A stretch of 64,000 bases of DNA from assembly GCA_903919125.1 (NCBI GenBank), contig CAIXGS010000061.1, forward strand, positions 62,001-126,000, written 5' to 3'. Made by a program: the position numbers and the translations under genes. Source of the stretch: an uncultured Spartobacteria bacterium (GTDB taxonomy: Bacteria > Verrucomicrobiota > Verrucomicrobiia > Chthoniobacterales > Chthoniobacteraceae). Each line of letters opens with the position of its first letter. The stretch's first letter is position 1. Positions 34,382 through 43,607 of the stretch are shown piece by piece. Under the pieces are notes generated by a model that was not told the DNA's origin, did not search any database, and saw only the letters and a list, made by a program, of their open reading frames with translations.

Positions 34382-37300
34382 TCATTGCGCGACAAACCGA
34401 GCGTTAGTCGCGCTCGCCCTCAATACCGTTGGCAAGGCACCTTTTAGGAGCGGTACAACCAGCGTGTGTTCGCCGCCTGAGCTGAACGCCTGCGTCCCAT
34501 TTTTTGCAGGTGCTCCATCCACCCAGAATGCCTCGGCGCCTTCGACTTGCAGCGCGACTGTCGTGGCCGCTCCCAAGCGGAACTTAGCCACCGCGTATAC
34601 TTTTGCCCCAGACTCCATAGCCATCGGCATTTCGAGATGTTCGGGCAAGAGGCGCCCGTCGGTGAGCGTGTAGGCGGTCGGCGCCACGGTTAGGCTGCGC
34701 CCGGCGTGGGCGTCCTCGGCGTTTGAGGTGATACGCCAAGCCCGAGCTACGCCCCCGTTGCTGGCGTCGAAAGCTCCGGGGCGCCCAACGGCACCCAGAA
34801 AGGCGAACACGTTTATTTTGTCCTCTTCACTCAATCCATCTACAAGACCCGCAGGCATTAAAGAGCCTATGACTTCCGAGGTTTTGATCTTTGCTTTTGC
34901 CACTTCGAATTCTAGACCGCCGGGAATTCGAACTTTGATAGCGGTACCGTTTTCTTCAAAAGGAATCCCCGTCACGGAGGTGCCGTCGTTCAGGCTGTAA
35001 TTTACTCCGTGATATCCTTCCTTCACCTTCGCGTGAGGAGAGAGCACACTTTCAATGACGTAATCCAGAGGCGCACTGGCCCCCAAAGTCGACATGTCGG
35101 GCCCCAACTTGCCGCCGGCACCGCCGATGACGTGGCACTGCACGCAGCTTAATTTGGCGCTGTGGTACAGACGCTCCCCCTTGAGTGCATCGCCGCGCTC
35201 TTGCACGAGTTTTGCCCACTCCTGCGGAGAGCGCTCGGCCGCTTTTGCACCCGCTTCGATTTTGCCACGCAACGCCTGTTCCAGACCGCCGTCGCGTCGC
35301 CCCAACTCGCGTGCCGCCGCAAGGCCGCCTTCCAACGCAGTAGCCGTAAGGGCCGCCTTCCACTCCTCAGCAGCTTTCACGGTGAAACCCAAATTTGCGG
35401 CAGCCAGAACTCGCCAAATTTGGAGCGCCTGCGACGCCTGCTGCACGTCTTTGAGCCAGATCGCCGCCTCGCTTTTCGCATCTTGGGGACGCGTCCTTGC
35501 CAAAATTCCCAACGCTAAAAGACGTACCTCCACGGGGCGCTCAGGTGAGAGCAACGCACGTGCTTCCTTCGCCGCCGCCTCACCTCCCAACAGCCGCAGC
35601 CCTTCGCCAGCCGCGTTGCGCAGTGAAGCCGTAGAGCTCGCCGCGGCAGCCCCGAGTTGCGGAGCAAGAGCGTCTAACTTCCAATATCCCGCCAAGGTCA
35701 GGGCAGGCCGCGCCACGCGACTTTCCTTGCTTAGGACGAATTCGCTCAGGCCCTTTAAATCGCCGCCAGGACGCACTCCGCGCGCCGCCGCCTCCAGAAG
35801 TGCTTCCAAACCTTTGACTTTCACTTCTGGACGTTCGCTAGATTGCAAAAGCAAAGCCCATAATTTTCCCGCCTCCTCTGGACCGCCCGCGTACCCGATG
35901 AGCTGTATCCACGGCCCGGAACCATCCACTGGGAGCGAGATGTCTTTTAAAACAGTCGTCAAAGCCGCTCCGGCCCCCGGCAAGTCCAGCGCCAATAATC
36001 TGTCCCTCAATTGCGTCTCGCGGCCTTTCCACGCCCAACGCCCTTCCACTAACGACGCCACCCAAAGGTTGCCGACCTCACGCATGGACTGTTTCAGCGC
36101 AAAACTGAATTGCTCGTCTCCAGGCACTGGCGTCTCCGCTGCACTCGCCACAAATTCCGCAGCCTCCGGACTGGAAATCCTTGCCAGCGCTCGCATCGCC
36201 TCTACGCGGACGCGAGGAGACGCATTTTTCACTAACTCGCCCAAACGCTGCACGTTTCCGTTAACTGCTCCAAGCGCTCCTCTCCAGCGCGCCTCCCACG
36301 CCGCCGTTGCGCCGTCCTGCGCCTGCAATCCCTTCACAGCGGCCTGCGGCCCAGCGGCTCCGGCGCGCACGAAAGCCGCCGCCAAGGCTGCCTCCTTCGT
36401 CCCCTTCGCCGCACGCCAAGCCTCCAACGCGTCAACGCTACCGCCGCGCAACCGCCGGCTTAACAGCTGCCGCGCTTGCTCTTGTTCCCAGCCGTTCCCT
36501 GATAATAACGCCTCCATTAAGTTCGCTGTTTCGCGTCCGAACACCGGTGTCCAAGCCACTGGCTTTCCGTCTTTGTGCGCGATACGCCAAATCCGGCCAC
36601 TGACTTTGTCTCGGCGCGGATCGCGGAAATCGACTTCGCCGTGGTTGATCACGGGGTTGGTCCAATCTCCAACATAAAGCGCTCCGTCGGGTCCGAGTTT
36701 TACGTCGATGGGGCGAAAGCTTTGATCAGGCGTGCGAACCACATCGGGTTGGTCTGTGGTGGCATAGGCGCTTTTCGGAGAATCCGCTTTGCTTAAATCG
36801 TTGATGGCGAAACGTACGATGCGGTGTGCCCGAAAATCGTTGGTGATCGCATGCCCCTGCCAGGACGCCGGAAAAAGCGGACTACGAATAATTTCCAGAC
36901 TACAAAATTTTGGATAACCGCCCCCGCTCACGCCAGGCATTACGCCTTTAGCGCCTTCTGAGGGGGCAAACGTCGCGCCGGGAAAAGCCCAGCTCAGTCC
37001 GTTGCTTCCGGCGCCATCCGTGAGAAAGGACTGGCCCTCTGCGTCGGTTTGATGGCCCCAATTATTGACGAGGCCCTTGGCAAAAACCTCCACTCGTTCT
37101 GTGCGCGGATCGTATGCTAGGACACCGCCCGAGTTGAGACGCACGACGCCCCAAGGGGTTTCCATGTGGCTATGAATGTAGATGCTCTGGCTGAAGTACA
37201 ACCGACCGTCGACGCCCCAGTGCAGGGAGTGAATCGTGTGATGCGTGTCTTCTGTTCCAAAACCACTGAGGACCACACGGCGGCGGTCTGCTTTGCCATC

Positions 37301-38653
37301 TCCATCAGTATCAGTAAGTTCCAAAAGTTCTGTAGAAGCTCCAACGTATGCGTGGTTAAGTCCGTCATCGCTGAGTGCAGGTGCAACGCCCGTGGGAATG
37401 AGCAGATCTTCGGCGAAAATAGTGCTCTTGTCTGCGCGCCCGCTATGTTTGGAATCTTCGAGGACGACAATCTTGTCTGTCGGGAGTGCCCCTGGTTGGA
37501 TTTGTGGATAGATGGGAGTGGAGGCCACCCAGAGGCGACCTTTGGCGTCCCAATTCATTTCTACAGGCTTTGAGAGCAATGGATTTTCTGCCCACAAAGT
37601 CATCTCCAACCCGTCATCCAGTGTGAACGCCGGCGAATCCAGCGGGACTGCAGCGGGCACATTCTCGGGAAGCTCCGGCACTTCAGGCGCCGCCTTTCCC
37701 GAGCGCAGAGCTGCCACGGCTGCGTCGGCTTTTTCGAGGAGCGCGTCGAATTGTTCTATCTCCACGGCATTGCGCCCCTGTTCTTTTTTGCGGAATCCGA
37801 AAATGTAGGTGTGATTTGCGGGTCTCCAACGATGGAAAAAAAGCTCATTTTTGCGCTGTAACGCTTTGCGCAGCAGCGGCTGTGGCTCTGTGGTGGATGG
37901 TGCGATCCAGCCCAGTTCATTCGCCAACGCCGTAGCCCATCGCTCCAGACCTTCCGCCGAGGGATGGATGCCGTTCTCCGTTAACGGCTTTTGCGAAGCG
38001 GATTGTGTCACCGCCGCCTGATCCACGAAACGCGCTCCGCGTTCAACCGCAAGTTCCCGAATCGCTTGGGTGTAACCAGCGAGAATCGCGTTGTGTGCCG
38101 TAGGGTCGGGCAACCCGGGACGCACGGAGCGCAAGTCCTCGTGACGTAACGGAGCCAACAGGACGAAGCGCACCGGCGAGCCTGATGCCTCTGTGATAAC
38201 ATCCATAAGCGCGGCTAGATCTGTCTTAAATTTTTTCGCGCTAAACTCTGTCCCGTAACGCGTCGGGTCTGCATTGAGGTTGGGATCCTTGGAAAGCGCG
38301 GTGATTTCCTCCAAGCTCGCGGCCATTCCGTAGCCCAAGACTGCCACGGTGGGTTTAACCAAAGAGACTTGAGCGCGAACCCTTTCCATGCCTCCGCTTG
38401 CGGGGTCGAAGCTGGCCCGGGAAACGCCGGTGGGTAGATCCGCGCTGAAGGCAAGATTTCGGACGGTGAAAGGTACTCCTGTAAAGTGTTGGGTTAGCCT
38501 TAATTCCAGTGCAGCAGCGGACCCTTCTCGCTCGAGCAAGGTGTCGCCCATTAAGAGGACGCGGTCTCCTGAGCGCACCTCGAATGGCACTGCGGCGTTT
38601 GCCATGGTAAGAAACACGAGGAACAAGGGAAATAGCAGTCTGAGTATTTTCAT
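34382..38653 (-). CDS. Giant secreted PVC-type protein: SGNH, dehydrogenase propeller, HEAT, cytochrome c
   Basis: The 1423-residue protein has, in order: a signal peptide (MKILRLLFPLFLVFLTMANA), an SGNH-hydrolase-like domain at about 22-300 (RVLLMGDTLLERE in place of a classic G-D-S-L), a PVC membrane-bound-dehydrogenase-type beta-propeller at about 350-730 opening with MNWDAKGRLWVAS, HEAT-like repeats at about 740-1130, a haem c domain with CVQCH at residues 1170-1174 and a distal L-G-P-D-M, and a C-terminal beta domain. Such proteins are taken to oxidise sugars or degrade polymers in the periplasm of PVC bacteria; the substrate is unknown. ATG 38653 places the signal peptide at the start; the frame extends further upstream without meaning. 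Confidence 0.85.
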   Translation of the reverse strand: MKILRLLFPLFLVFLTMANAAVPFEVRSGDRVLLMGDTLLEREGSAAALELRLTQHFTGVPFTVRNLAFSADLPTGVSRASFDPASGGMERVRAQVSLVKPTVAVLGYGMAASLEEITALSKDPNLNADPTRYGTEFSAKKFKTDLAALMDVITEASGSPVRFVLLAPLRHEDLRSVRPGLPDPTAHNAILAGYTQAIRELAVERGARFVDQAAVTQSASQKPLTENGIHPSAEGLERWATALANELGWIAPSTTEPQPLLRKALQRKNELFFHRWRPANHTYIFGFRKKEQGRNAVEIEQFDALLEKADAAVAALRSGKAAPEVPELPENVPAAVPLDSPAFTLDDGLEMTLWAENPLLSKPVEMNWDAKGRLWVASTPIYPQIQPGALPTDKIVVLEDSKHSGRADKSTIFAEDLLIPTGVAPALSDDGLNHAYVGASTELLELTDTDGDGKADRRRVVLSGFGTEDTHHTIHSLHWGVDGRLYFSQSIYIHSHMETPWGVVRLNSGGVLAYDPRTERVEVFAKGLVNNWGHQTDAEGQSFLTDGAGSNGLSWAFPGATFAPSEGAKGVMPGVSGGGYPKFCSLEIIRSPLFPASWQGHAITNDFRAHRIVRFAINDLSKADSPKSAYATTDQPDVVRTPDQSFRPIDVKLGPDGALYVGDWTNPVINHGEVDFRDPRRDKVSGRIWRIAHKDGKPVAWTPVFGRETANLMEALLSGNGWEQEQARQLLSRRLRGGSVDALEAWRAAKGTKEAALAAAFVRAGAAGPQAAVKGLQAQDGATAAWEARWRGALGAVNGNVQRLGELVKNASPRVRVEAMRALARISSPEAAEFVASAAETPVPGDEQFSFALKQSMREVGNLWVASLVEGRWAWKGRETQLRDRLLALDLPGAGAALTTVLKDISLPVDGSGPWIQLIGYAGGPEEAGKLWALLLQSSERPEVKVKGLEALLEAAARGVRPGGDLKGLSEFVLSKESRVARPALTLAGYWKLDALAPQLGAAAASSTASLRNAAGEGLRLLGGEAAAKEARALLSPERPVEVRLLALGILARTRPQDAKSEAAIWLKDVQQASQALQIWRVLAAANLGFTVKAAEEWKAALTATALEGGLAAARELGRRDGGLEQALRGKIEAGAKAAERSPQEWAKLVQERGDALKGERLYHSAKLSCVQCHVIGGAGGKLGPDMSTLGASAPLDYVIESVLSPHAKVKEGYHGVNYSLNDGTSVTGIPFEENGTAIKVRIPGGLEFEVAKAKIKTSEVIGSLMPAGLVDGLSEEDKINVFAFLGAVGRPGAFDASNGGVARAWRITSNAEDAHAGRSLTVAPTAYTLTDGRLLPEHLEMPMAMESGAKVYAVAKFRLGAATTVALQVEGAEAFWVDGAPAKNGTQAFSSGGEHTLVVPLLKGALPTVLRASATNARFVAQ

Positions 38654-38933
38654 GACAGTGTAATTCTGGGGATACAGCGTAGGGTTCTGGGGAGCAAAAG
38701 GGCGCAGAGGGAGAGTGGATAGCATGAAAAATAAAGAGCCATGATCCAATGGTAAAAATGGCTCATCTTTATTCCTCCACTTGCATTCTTGAGACTCGCG
38801 AGTCTTTGGGACGGTGGGAGGGCGCAATGGGGTATCAGGGATATCAACCTTTCTTAGCCACCAAGAAAACGTTGCGCTGGGCGACGGTTAGGCCTTTCTT
38901 CCTCCAAAGTTTTTCTCGAAACATAGGAGATCG
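38654..38933. promoter_or_regulatory. Divergent promoter region with hairpin and palindrome
   Basis: 280 bases between the giant PVC gene (-) and trmB (+). It holds a long imperfect hairpin: 38730-38742 (AATAAAGAGCCAT) pairs with 38758-38773, leaving a two-base bulge, and both flanks carry A or T runs, so it could end transcription in both directions. A perfect 14-base palindrome AGACTCGCGAGTCT lies at 38792-38805, a possible operator. No gene seen. Confidence 0.55.
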
Positions 38934-39554
38934 ATGTCAGCGCCTATTACTACAAGCTCCACCTTATCGCCGGACGATATTCACTGGATTCCTTCCTCCA
39001 TCGTGGAGCGGATGAACTTTGGAAACATCTTCCGGAGCCAAGGGCCCGTCACGGTCGATTACGGCTGCGGCGAAGGGGCCTTTGTGCTTTCGATGGCCAA
39101 GCGCTATCCCGCCCATAATTTTCTCGCGACTGAACGGTTGGCGCTCCGGGTTGAAAAAGTGTGTAAAGCAGCTGCTCGCATGGGCTTGACGAATCTTCGT
39201 GTGTTGAGATTGGAGAACTTGTACGTGGCGCGTTTTATCCTTCCGCTCGCTGCGGTTTCTACCAGTTACGTGTCCTTTCCTGATCCGTGGCCCAAGCGCG
39301 CCCATCAAAGCCGGCGCCTCGTGCAGCCGGAATTTCTCACGGCCGTTCGCGAAACCCTTTTGCCCGGCGGCGAGTTGCGCCTTAAAACGGACGACCTTCC
39401 TTATTTTCGTTGGATGGAAAAAGTGATCGCTGAAAGTGAGGGCTGGGACCAGACAAGCTGGCCAGAGGAACCGGAGTTACCGTTGACCAATTTTGAGGCG
39501 CGCTTTATTGCGCAGGGCTTACCGATCCATCGCACGATGCTGGTCAAGCGCTAG
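38934..39554 (+). CDS. trmB: tRNA (guanine-N7-)-methyltransferase
   Basis: SAM-dependent methylation of G46 in tRNA. The 206-residue protein has the SAM-binding VDYGCGEGAFVLSMAKRYP near 40-60, the catalytic/tRNA-binding SFPDPWPKRAHQSRRL near 115-130 and the closing TNFEARFIAQGLPIHR, which is diagnostic of TrmB. A clear ribosome binding site (AGGAGA) stands before ATG 38934. It is divergent from the giant PVC gene and convergent with the kinase gene 19 bases beyond. A housekeeping gene inside an otherwise accessory block. Confidence 0.95.
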   Translation: MSAPITTSSTLSPDDIHWIPSSIVERMNFGNIFRSQGPVTVDYGCGEGAFVLSMAKRYPAHNFLATERLALRVEKVCKAAARMGLTNLRVLRLENLYVARFILPLAAVSTSYVSFPDPWPKRAHQSRRLVQPEFLTAVRETLLPGGELRLKTDDLPYFRWMEKVIAESEGWDQTSWPEEPELPLTNFEARFIAQGLPIHRTMLVKR

Positions 39555-39573
39555 GCAGAGCTACGGTAGCCTT

Positions 39574-42500
39574 TTATTTAGCGGGTGTGGGAGGAGTTGG
39601 GGGAGTTGGTTTGATTCGACTCGAGGTTGGCGGTGGCGTCGGTTTCGGCTGCGCTGGGGCAGGGTTGAAAGAGAAGGGCCTAAAAATACCAAAGACACCG
39701 CCGCCCGCTTTTACGGCAAGTAAACTGCCATCGGGACTGACGACAATGCGTTCGGGGCGCTGATCTGGCTGGGATGCAATGCCATGCAGTTCCTCGATAA
39801 GATGCGTATCTTTGATATTCCAAATCCGGACGGTGAGATCCTCTGAGGAGCTCACGAGAAGTGGGAGTTTAGGGTGCCATTCCACATCTGAAATGGCCGC
39901 GTCGTGGGCGCGGAATTCGCTGTCGATTTGAAGGGTTTGGCCGTTGCGCAAGCGTAGGCGCATGTCGTTACCAGCCTCGGCGATTTGCCTGCCATTCGGG
40001 GAGATACACAGCCCGTTGGCATCAGGAGCGTCCACTCGGGCGAGGCGCTTACCCGTCTGCGCGTCCCAAAGAATCATGGCGCGTTCCACCGCGTCTTCTG
40101 GAGCACCGGGCCAGTCCGCTTTGACGAGGGCAATTTCAACGATGGTGTCTGTGGTGACCCAGTCGGAGATGCCTGAAATATTTGGCGGTACATCCATCCC
40201 AGTGCGGTCCAGTTTGCAAATCTCTTTACCCGTCGCCGTGTCGTAAATTCCTGCGCCAGTCCAGAGCTTCTTGCCATCTGCGCTGAGCGCCCAGTGCGGG
40301 CCGACTGTGGGGATGGAGCCCTTGAATACTTCTTTGTAAGTGTTGCCCGCGAGTTGGAAAAGACTACTGCCGCCCGCGCCATTGACCGCGAGTACTATGC
40401 CATTTTTGGTGGAAGCGAGCCTCTCGCCCTTCGCTGAGTGGGCTAAACTGGCGAGCGGTTTTTTTTCAAAGTCCGGCAGGCGTGTGTCCAGAATCTCCAG
40501 CGCCGCGCCCCCGTTTGCCCTCACCACGCGCCAAGGTTCCCCCGCGAACTCCAAGGAGCGCGCATTGGCTGAAATAGATTTCTCTGGCTTGGATGTCTGA
40601 AAGTTCCATGCCCATAGTTTTGTCCCATTCACCACGGCAACATCCCCAGACTTGGGCTGTAGCGCCAGTTTCCAACCGCCTTTTAAGTTGCCTAAAATCG
40701 GTATGGACTTCACCAGCAAGCCAGTCGAACTGTGCCAGTACTGGAGCACCACGCAGCGGTCCGAGCGCTGTGAAAGAGTTGCGAGCAGCGAGGCGTCTGG
40801 TAGCAGGCCCATCGCCTTGAGATCTAGCGTGCGGGATTCAAACAATAGTTTCCCGGATGCAGCATCGAACTTTCGCAAAAACTTCGCGGGGGAAATCGTA
40901 TAGGTGATCAGGCCACTCCAATCCGGCGTCGCCGCATAAAGCGGAATAAGCGTTCCCATTAAGTTATTTCCCCACACGAAGGGCCACGGAATTTTGCTCT
41001 TGGTTGTGAGGGTTTCGCCGGTTTTGGCGTCTACCTCTAATAGGCCGTTTTTGTTGGAAAAAATCCGGAGTTTTTTCCCGTCGCTCGTAAACTCCGCAGT
41101 GACGGCTGTGGTCTCGTCGTTCTGCTCCCATTCCAGTTCCCCTGTTTGGGCGTTGCGCATTTGGAAGCGTTGCAAATTTCCTTCCGTCTGCCGGTAAAGA
41201 CACAAGAGGTGCGCGCCGTCCGGGCTGAAGCTCAGTTGGAACTGACCGCTGGGAGGCACTTTGATATCCGTGAGCTTTTTACCCGAGGGGACTTGCAGAA
41301 CTTCGATGTGCGATGCGGTCACGTTGTTGCCGGTCTTGTCATGGCGTACTATGGCGGCTTTGGAAGCGTCGTTCGAGAGGACGAGTAGATCTCCGACGAG
41401 ATTTCTTTGGTCGCACTTAAAGAGGTCGGTGATGGCGCCGCCTTGTTTTTTGAGATCTAGCGTACGCACCCAGCCGTCTGCTTGTAAGGTGACTAAGACT
41501 CCTAGCTTTTGCGGGTGGGGAACCAGAAGAGTCCACGGCGAGTTGTTTTTGGCAGTGGCGGTGATGTCGGCAGACTCGAGTTTGCCATTCAGATAATTCC
41601 ACTTTTGGTCGCGCAGATCTTTTGGAACTTCCGCTAGGGTGCGTTGAATTTCTTCGCCGTCGAGTTCGCGCTCAGCTGCCTCGGCAAGAGCGGTATGAGC
41701 CTGCGCGGCGGTGCGGCGTGCGTGCTCCTTTTCCGTAATCGCCTTTTTTTCGTTCAAAGCGGCCGCTTGTGCATTTCGCTCTGCCGCAAGCGCATTGTGT
41801 TTTGCTAGACGTTCGCTGGCGATGAGTCTTGTCGTAAAGGCCGCCGCTCCTGCGAGGATGAGGAATAGCAACGCTGTCACGGCTTTGTGCCGTCGCATCA
41901 TCAATAAAAGTTGGCGCAGCACTCCCGCATGTTCTGCGCGTGTAGCAAAGCCGTGAAGGTAAGCCTCGACGTCTGTCGCAAATTCCTCCACCGACTGATA
42001 GCGATTTTCCCGCTTTAGACTCATGGCTTTATGCGTGACCGCACGCAGAGCCTCCGGAACGCTGGAGCCGATTTCAGTCGGCTTTTCCGGTGCGTTTCCG
42101 TGCGTCGCCCAACTGCGCTTGGTCACCATCGAAGTGATCTGGCCCGAGCGAACTTTCGTAAGGAGCTCATCTAAAGTAGTGCCTTCCACGGGGGGCCGTA
42201 GCGTCAAAATAGAATATAAAATCGCCCCCAGGGAATAAATGTCGGAACGCTCATCCAGTTCTGTCAGTCGTCCTTGCGCCTGTTCGGGCGACATGTACTG
42301 CGGGGTGCCCAAAACTTCTCCGTCCATGGTTGCGCCATAGTCTTCCTCGTTTGGCGGACTGGGATTGTGACGATACCCTAGCGAGCCGTCTTCCAGCGTT
42401 TCCTTTTCTCCCAATTGCTTCGCCAGCCCCCAATCCATGACGAGCACTTCGCCAAACTCTCCGACCATAACGTTTTCCGGCTTCAGATCTCGGTGTAAGA

Positions 42501-43311
42501 TTCCCTTGGAGTGCGCGAAGGCAATGGCATCGCACACCTTGCGGAACAGGCTGAGCAGACGTTCCCGGGTGAAGGTTCGTTTGGTTTCCGAGTCGCCTTC
42601 GCGCAGACTTTTGATGATGGCCTGCAGCGTCTGTCCCTTGACCAGCTTCATGCTGTAAAAAGGAAATCCGTCGTCGTCCTCACCCATGGCATGGATCGGC
42701 ACAATGTTTGGATGTGGCAAATTACCAAGTACTTCTGCTTCACGCGCAAACCTGGGATCCCTGCCGCCGCCGCTGCTGGACACCTTAATCGCCACCTCCC
42801 GTTTCAAATGTGGATCTTGCCCCTTGTAAATGCGTCCCATTCCGCCCCGTGCAATTTCAGGACCCAGTGCGTACTGGACCTGAACGCTCGCGCTACGGGG
42901 GCCGGGAGGGACTACGTCATTCGCTGAAGCTTCGGGGTTGGGTGCGTCGTCGGCAACCGAGGTTTGGGGAGGGAAAAGACTTGCTGCATCGCCATTTACC
43001 GGCAGCTCATTCGTGGCCGCTACCCGAATGGTGAGCGTTGCTGGTCCCACTTGTACGGAGGCCGGGCACTCGATTTCCACGCGCCCACTGATGTCGTACC
43101 CGTTGACCAGGGTTCCATGGGCCCCAGTGAGGTCTTCCACCTGGATTTTACTTCCTTCCAGCCAAAGGGAGGTATGATGCGCGGCGACATCCGTGGAATC
43201 GATGACTACTTCGCAAGAAGGATCGCTACCCACGATCATCGCACCCTCTTCTGCATAAAACGAATGACTTTTACCTGCATGGTGCAAAGTCAGCTCAAAG
43301 ACCGGTTTCAT
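39574..43311 (-). CDS. FHA domain / Ser-Thr protein kinase / WD40-like propeller membrane protein
   Basis: The 1245-residue protein starts with an FHA domain at about 1-105 (AMIVGSDPSCEVVID, then HGTLVNG). A Hanks-type kinase follows at about 150-440: glycine loop IARGGMGRIYKG, VAIKVSSSG, HRDLKPENVMV near 268, DWG in place of DFG (usual in PVC kinases), and GTPQYMSPEQAQG. A membrane helix lies near 475-495 (TALLFLILAGAAAFTTRL), then a coiled coil and a large propeller-like region at about 560-1215 with one clear WD40 repeat near 1170 (VRIWNIKDTHL). It ends in a Pro-rich tail. ATG 43311 begins at the FHA strand. Target unknown; it sits between two giant PVC paralogues. Confidence 0.9.
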   Translation of the reverse strand: MKPVFELTLHHAGKSHSFYAEEGAMIVGSDPSCEVVIDSTDVAAHHTSLWLEGSKIQVEDLTGAHGTLVNGYDISGRVEIECPASVQVGPATLTIRVAATNELPVNGDAASLFPPQTSVADDAPNPEASANDVVPPGPRSASVQVQYALGPEIARGGMGRIYKGQDPHLKREVAIKVSSSGGGRDPRFAREAEVLGNLPHPNIVPIHAMGEDDDGFPFYSMKLVKGQTLQAIIKSLREGDSETKRTFTRERLLSLFRKVCDAIAFAHSKGILHRDLKPENVMVGEFGEVLVMDWGLAKQLGEKETLEDGSLGYRHNPSPPNEEDYGATMDGEVLGTPQYMSPEQAQGRLTELDERSDIYSLGAILYSILTLRPPVEGTTLDELLTKVRSGQITSMVTKRSWATHGNAPEKPTEIGSSVPEALRAVTHKAMSLKRENRYQSVEEFATDVEAYLHGFATRAEHAGVLRQLLLMMRRHKAVTALLFLILAGAAAFTTRLIASERLAKHNALAAERNAQAAALNEKKAITEKEHARRTAAQAHTALAEAAERELDGEEIQRTLAEVPKDLRDQKWNYLNGKLESADITATAKNNSPWTLLVPHPQKLGVLVTLQADGWVRTLDLKKQGGAITDLFKCDQRNLVGDLLVLSNDASKAAIVRHDKTGNNVTASHIEVLQVPSGKKLTDIKVPPSGQFQLSFSPDGAHLLCLYRQTEGNLQRFQMRNAQTGELEWEQNDETTAVTAEFTSDGKKLRIFSNKNGLLEVDAKTGETLTTKSKIPWPFVWGNNLMGTLIPLYAATPDWSGLITYTISPAKFLRKFDAASGKLLFESRTLDLKAMGLLPDASLLATLSQRSDRCVVLQYWHSSTGLLVKSIPILGNLKGGWKLALQPKSGDVAVVNGTKLWAWNFQTSKPEKSISANARSLEFAGEPWRVVRANGGAALEILDTRLPDFEKKPLASLAHSAKGERLASTKNGIVLAVNGAGGSSLFQLAGNTYKEVFKGSIPTVGPHWALSADGKKLWTGAGIYDTATGKEICKLDRTGMDVPPNISGISDWVTTDTIVEIALVKADWPGAPEDAVERAMILWDAQTGKRLARVDAPDANGLCISPNGRQIAEAGNDMRLRLRNGQTLQIDSEFRAHDAAISDVEWHPKLPLLVSSSEDLTVRIWNIKDTHLIEELHGIASQPDQRPERIVVSPDGSLLAVKAGGGVFGIFRPFSFNPAPAQPKPTPPPTSSRIKPTPPTPPTPAK

Positions 43312-43607
43312 GAAGGAAATTGAATCGGCAATGAGTTGGAATTCGTGCTGCAAATAAGCATTTTTGTCTGCATCAGCAAGGTTGGCTAAACAGGGTAACC
43401 TTAAAGTTAATAAATGCGCAGAGGCTTCACAGCCAAAACTCTGTTAAGGTAGAGGGCTAATTCAGACACAATGTCTCATTTGAAGATAGAGAACGAATCT
43501 AGCGCCTCTCTTAACGAACTTGAATTGCAATGAGGCGGGGTTGCAAACAAGCGTCCAGCGGCGAAAGAGAAGGCTGCGGGGACATTCAATGCAGCGTGGA
43601 CGGCTTG
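43312..43607. other. Intergenic region upstream of the kinase gene
   Basis: 296 bases between the shorter PVC paralogue's stop and the kinase start, both on the minus strand. It should hold the kinase promoter. No coding frame, tRNA or strong hairpin with T-run was found. Confidence 0.45.

Noticed and set aside
33688-34407. 239-codon plus-strand frame opposite the Pro-rich gene
   Set aside because: Antisense shadow, Arg/Ser/Pro-rich with no start signal.
35094-36677. 527-codon frame on the plus strand inside the giant PVC gene
   Set aside because: Ser/Ala/Pro/Arg-rich without any recognisable motif; an antisense shadow of the high third-position G+C of the real gene.
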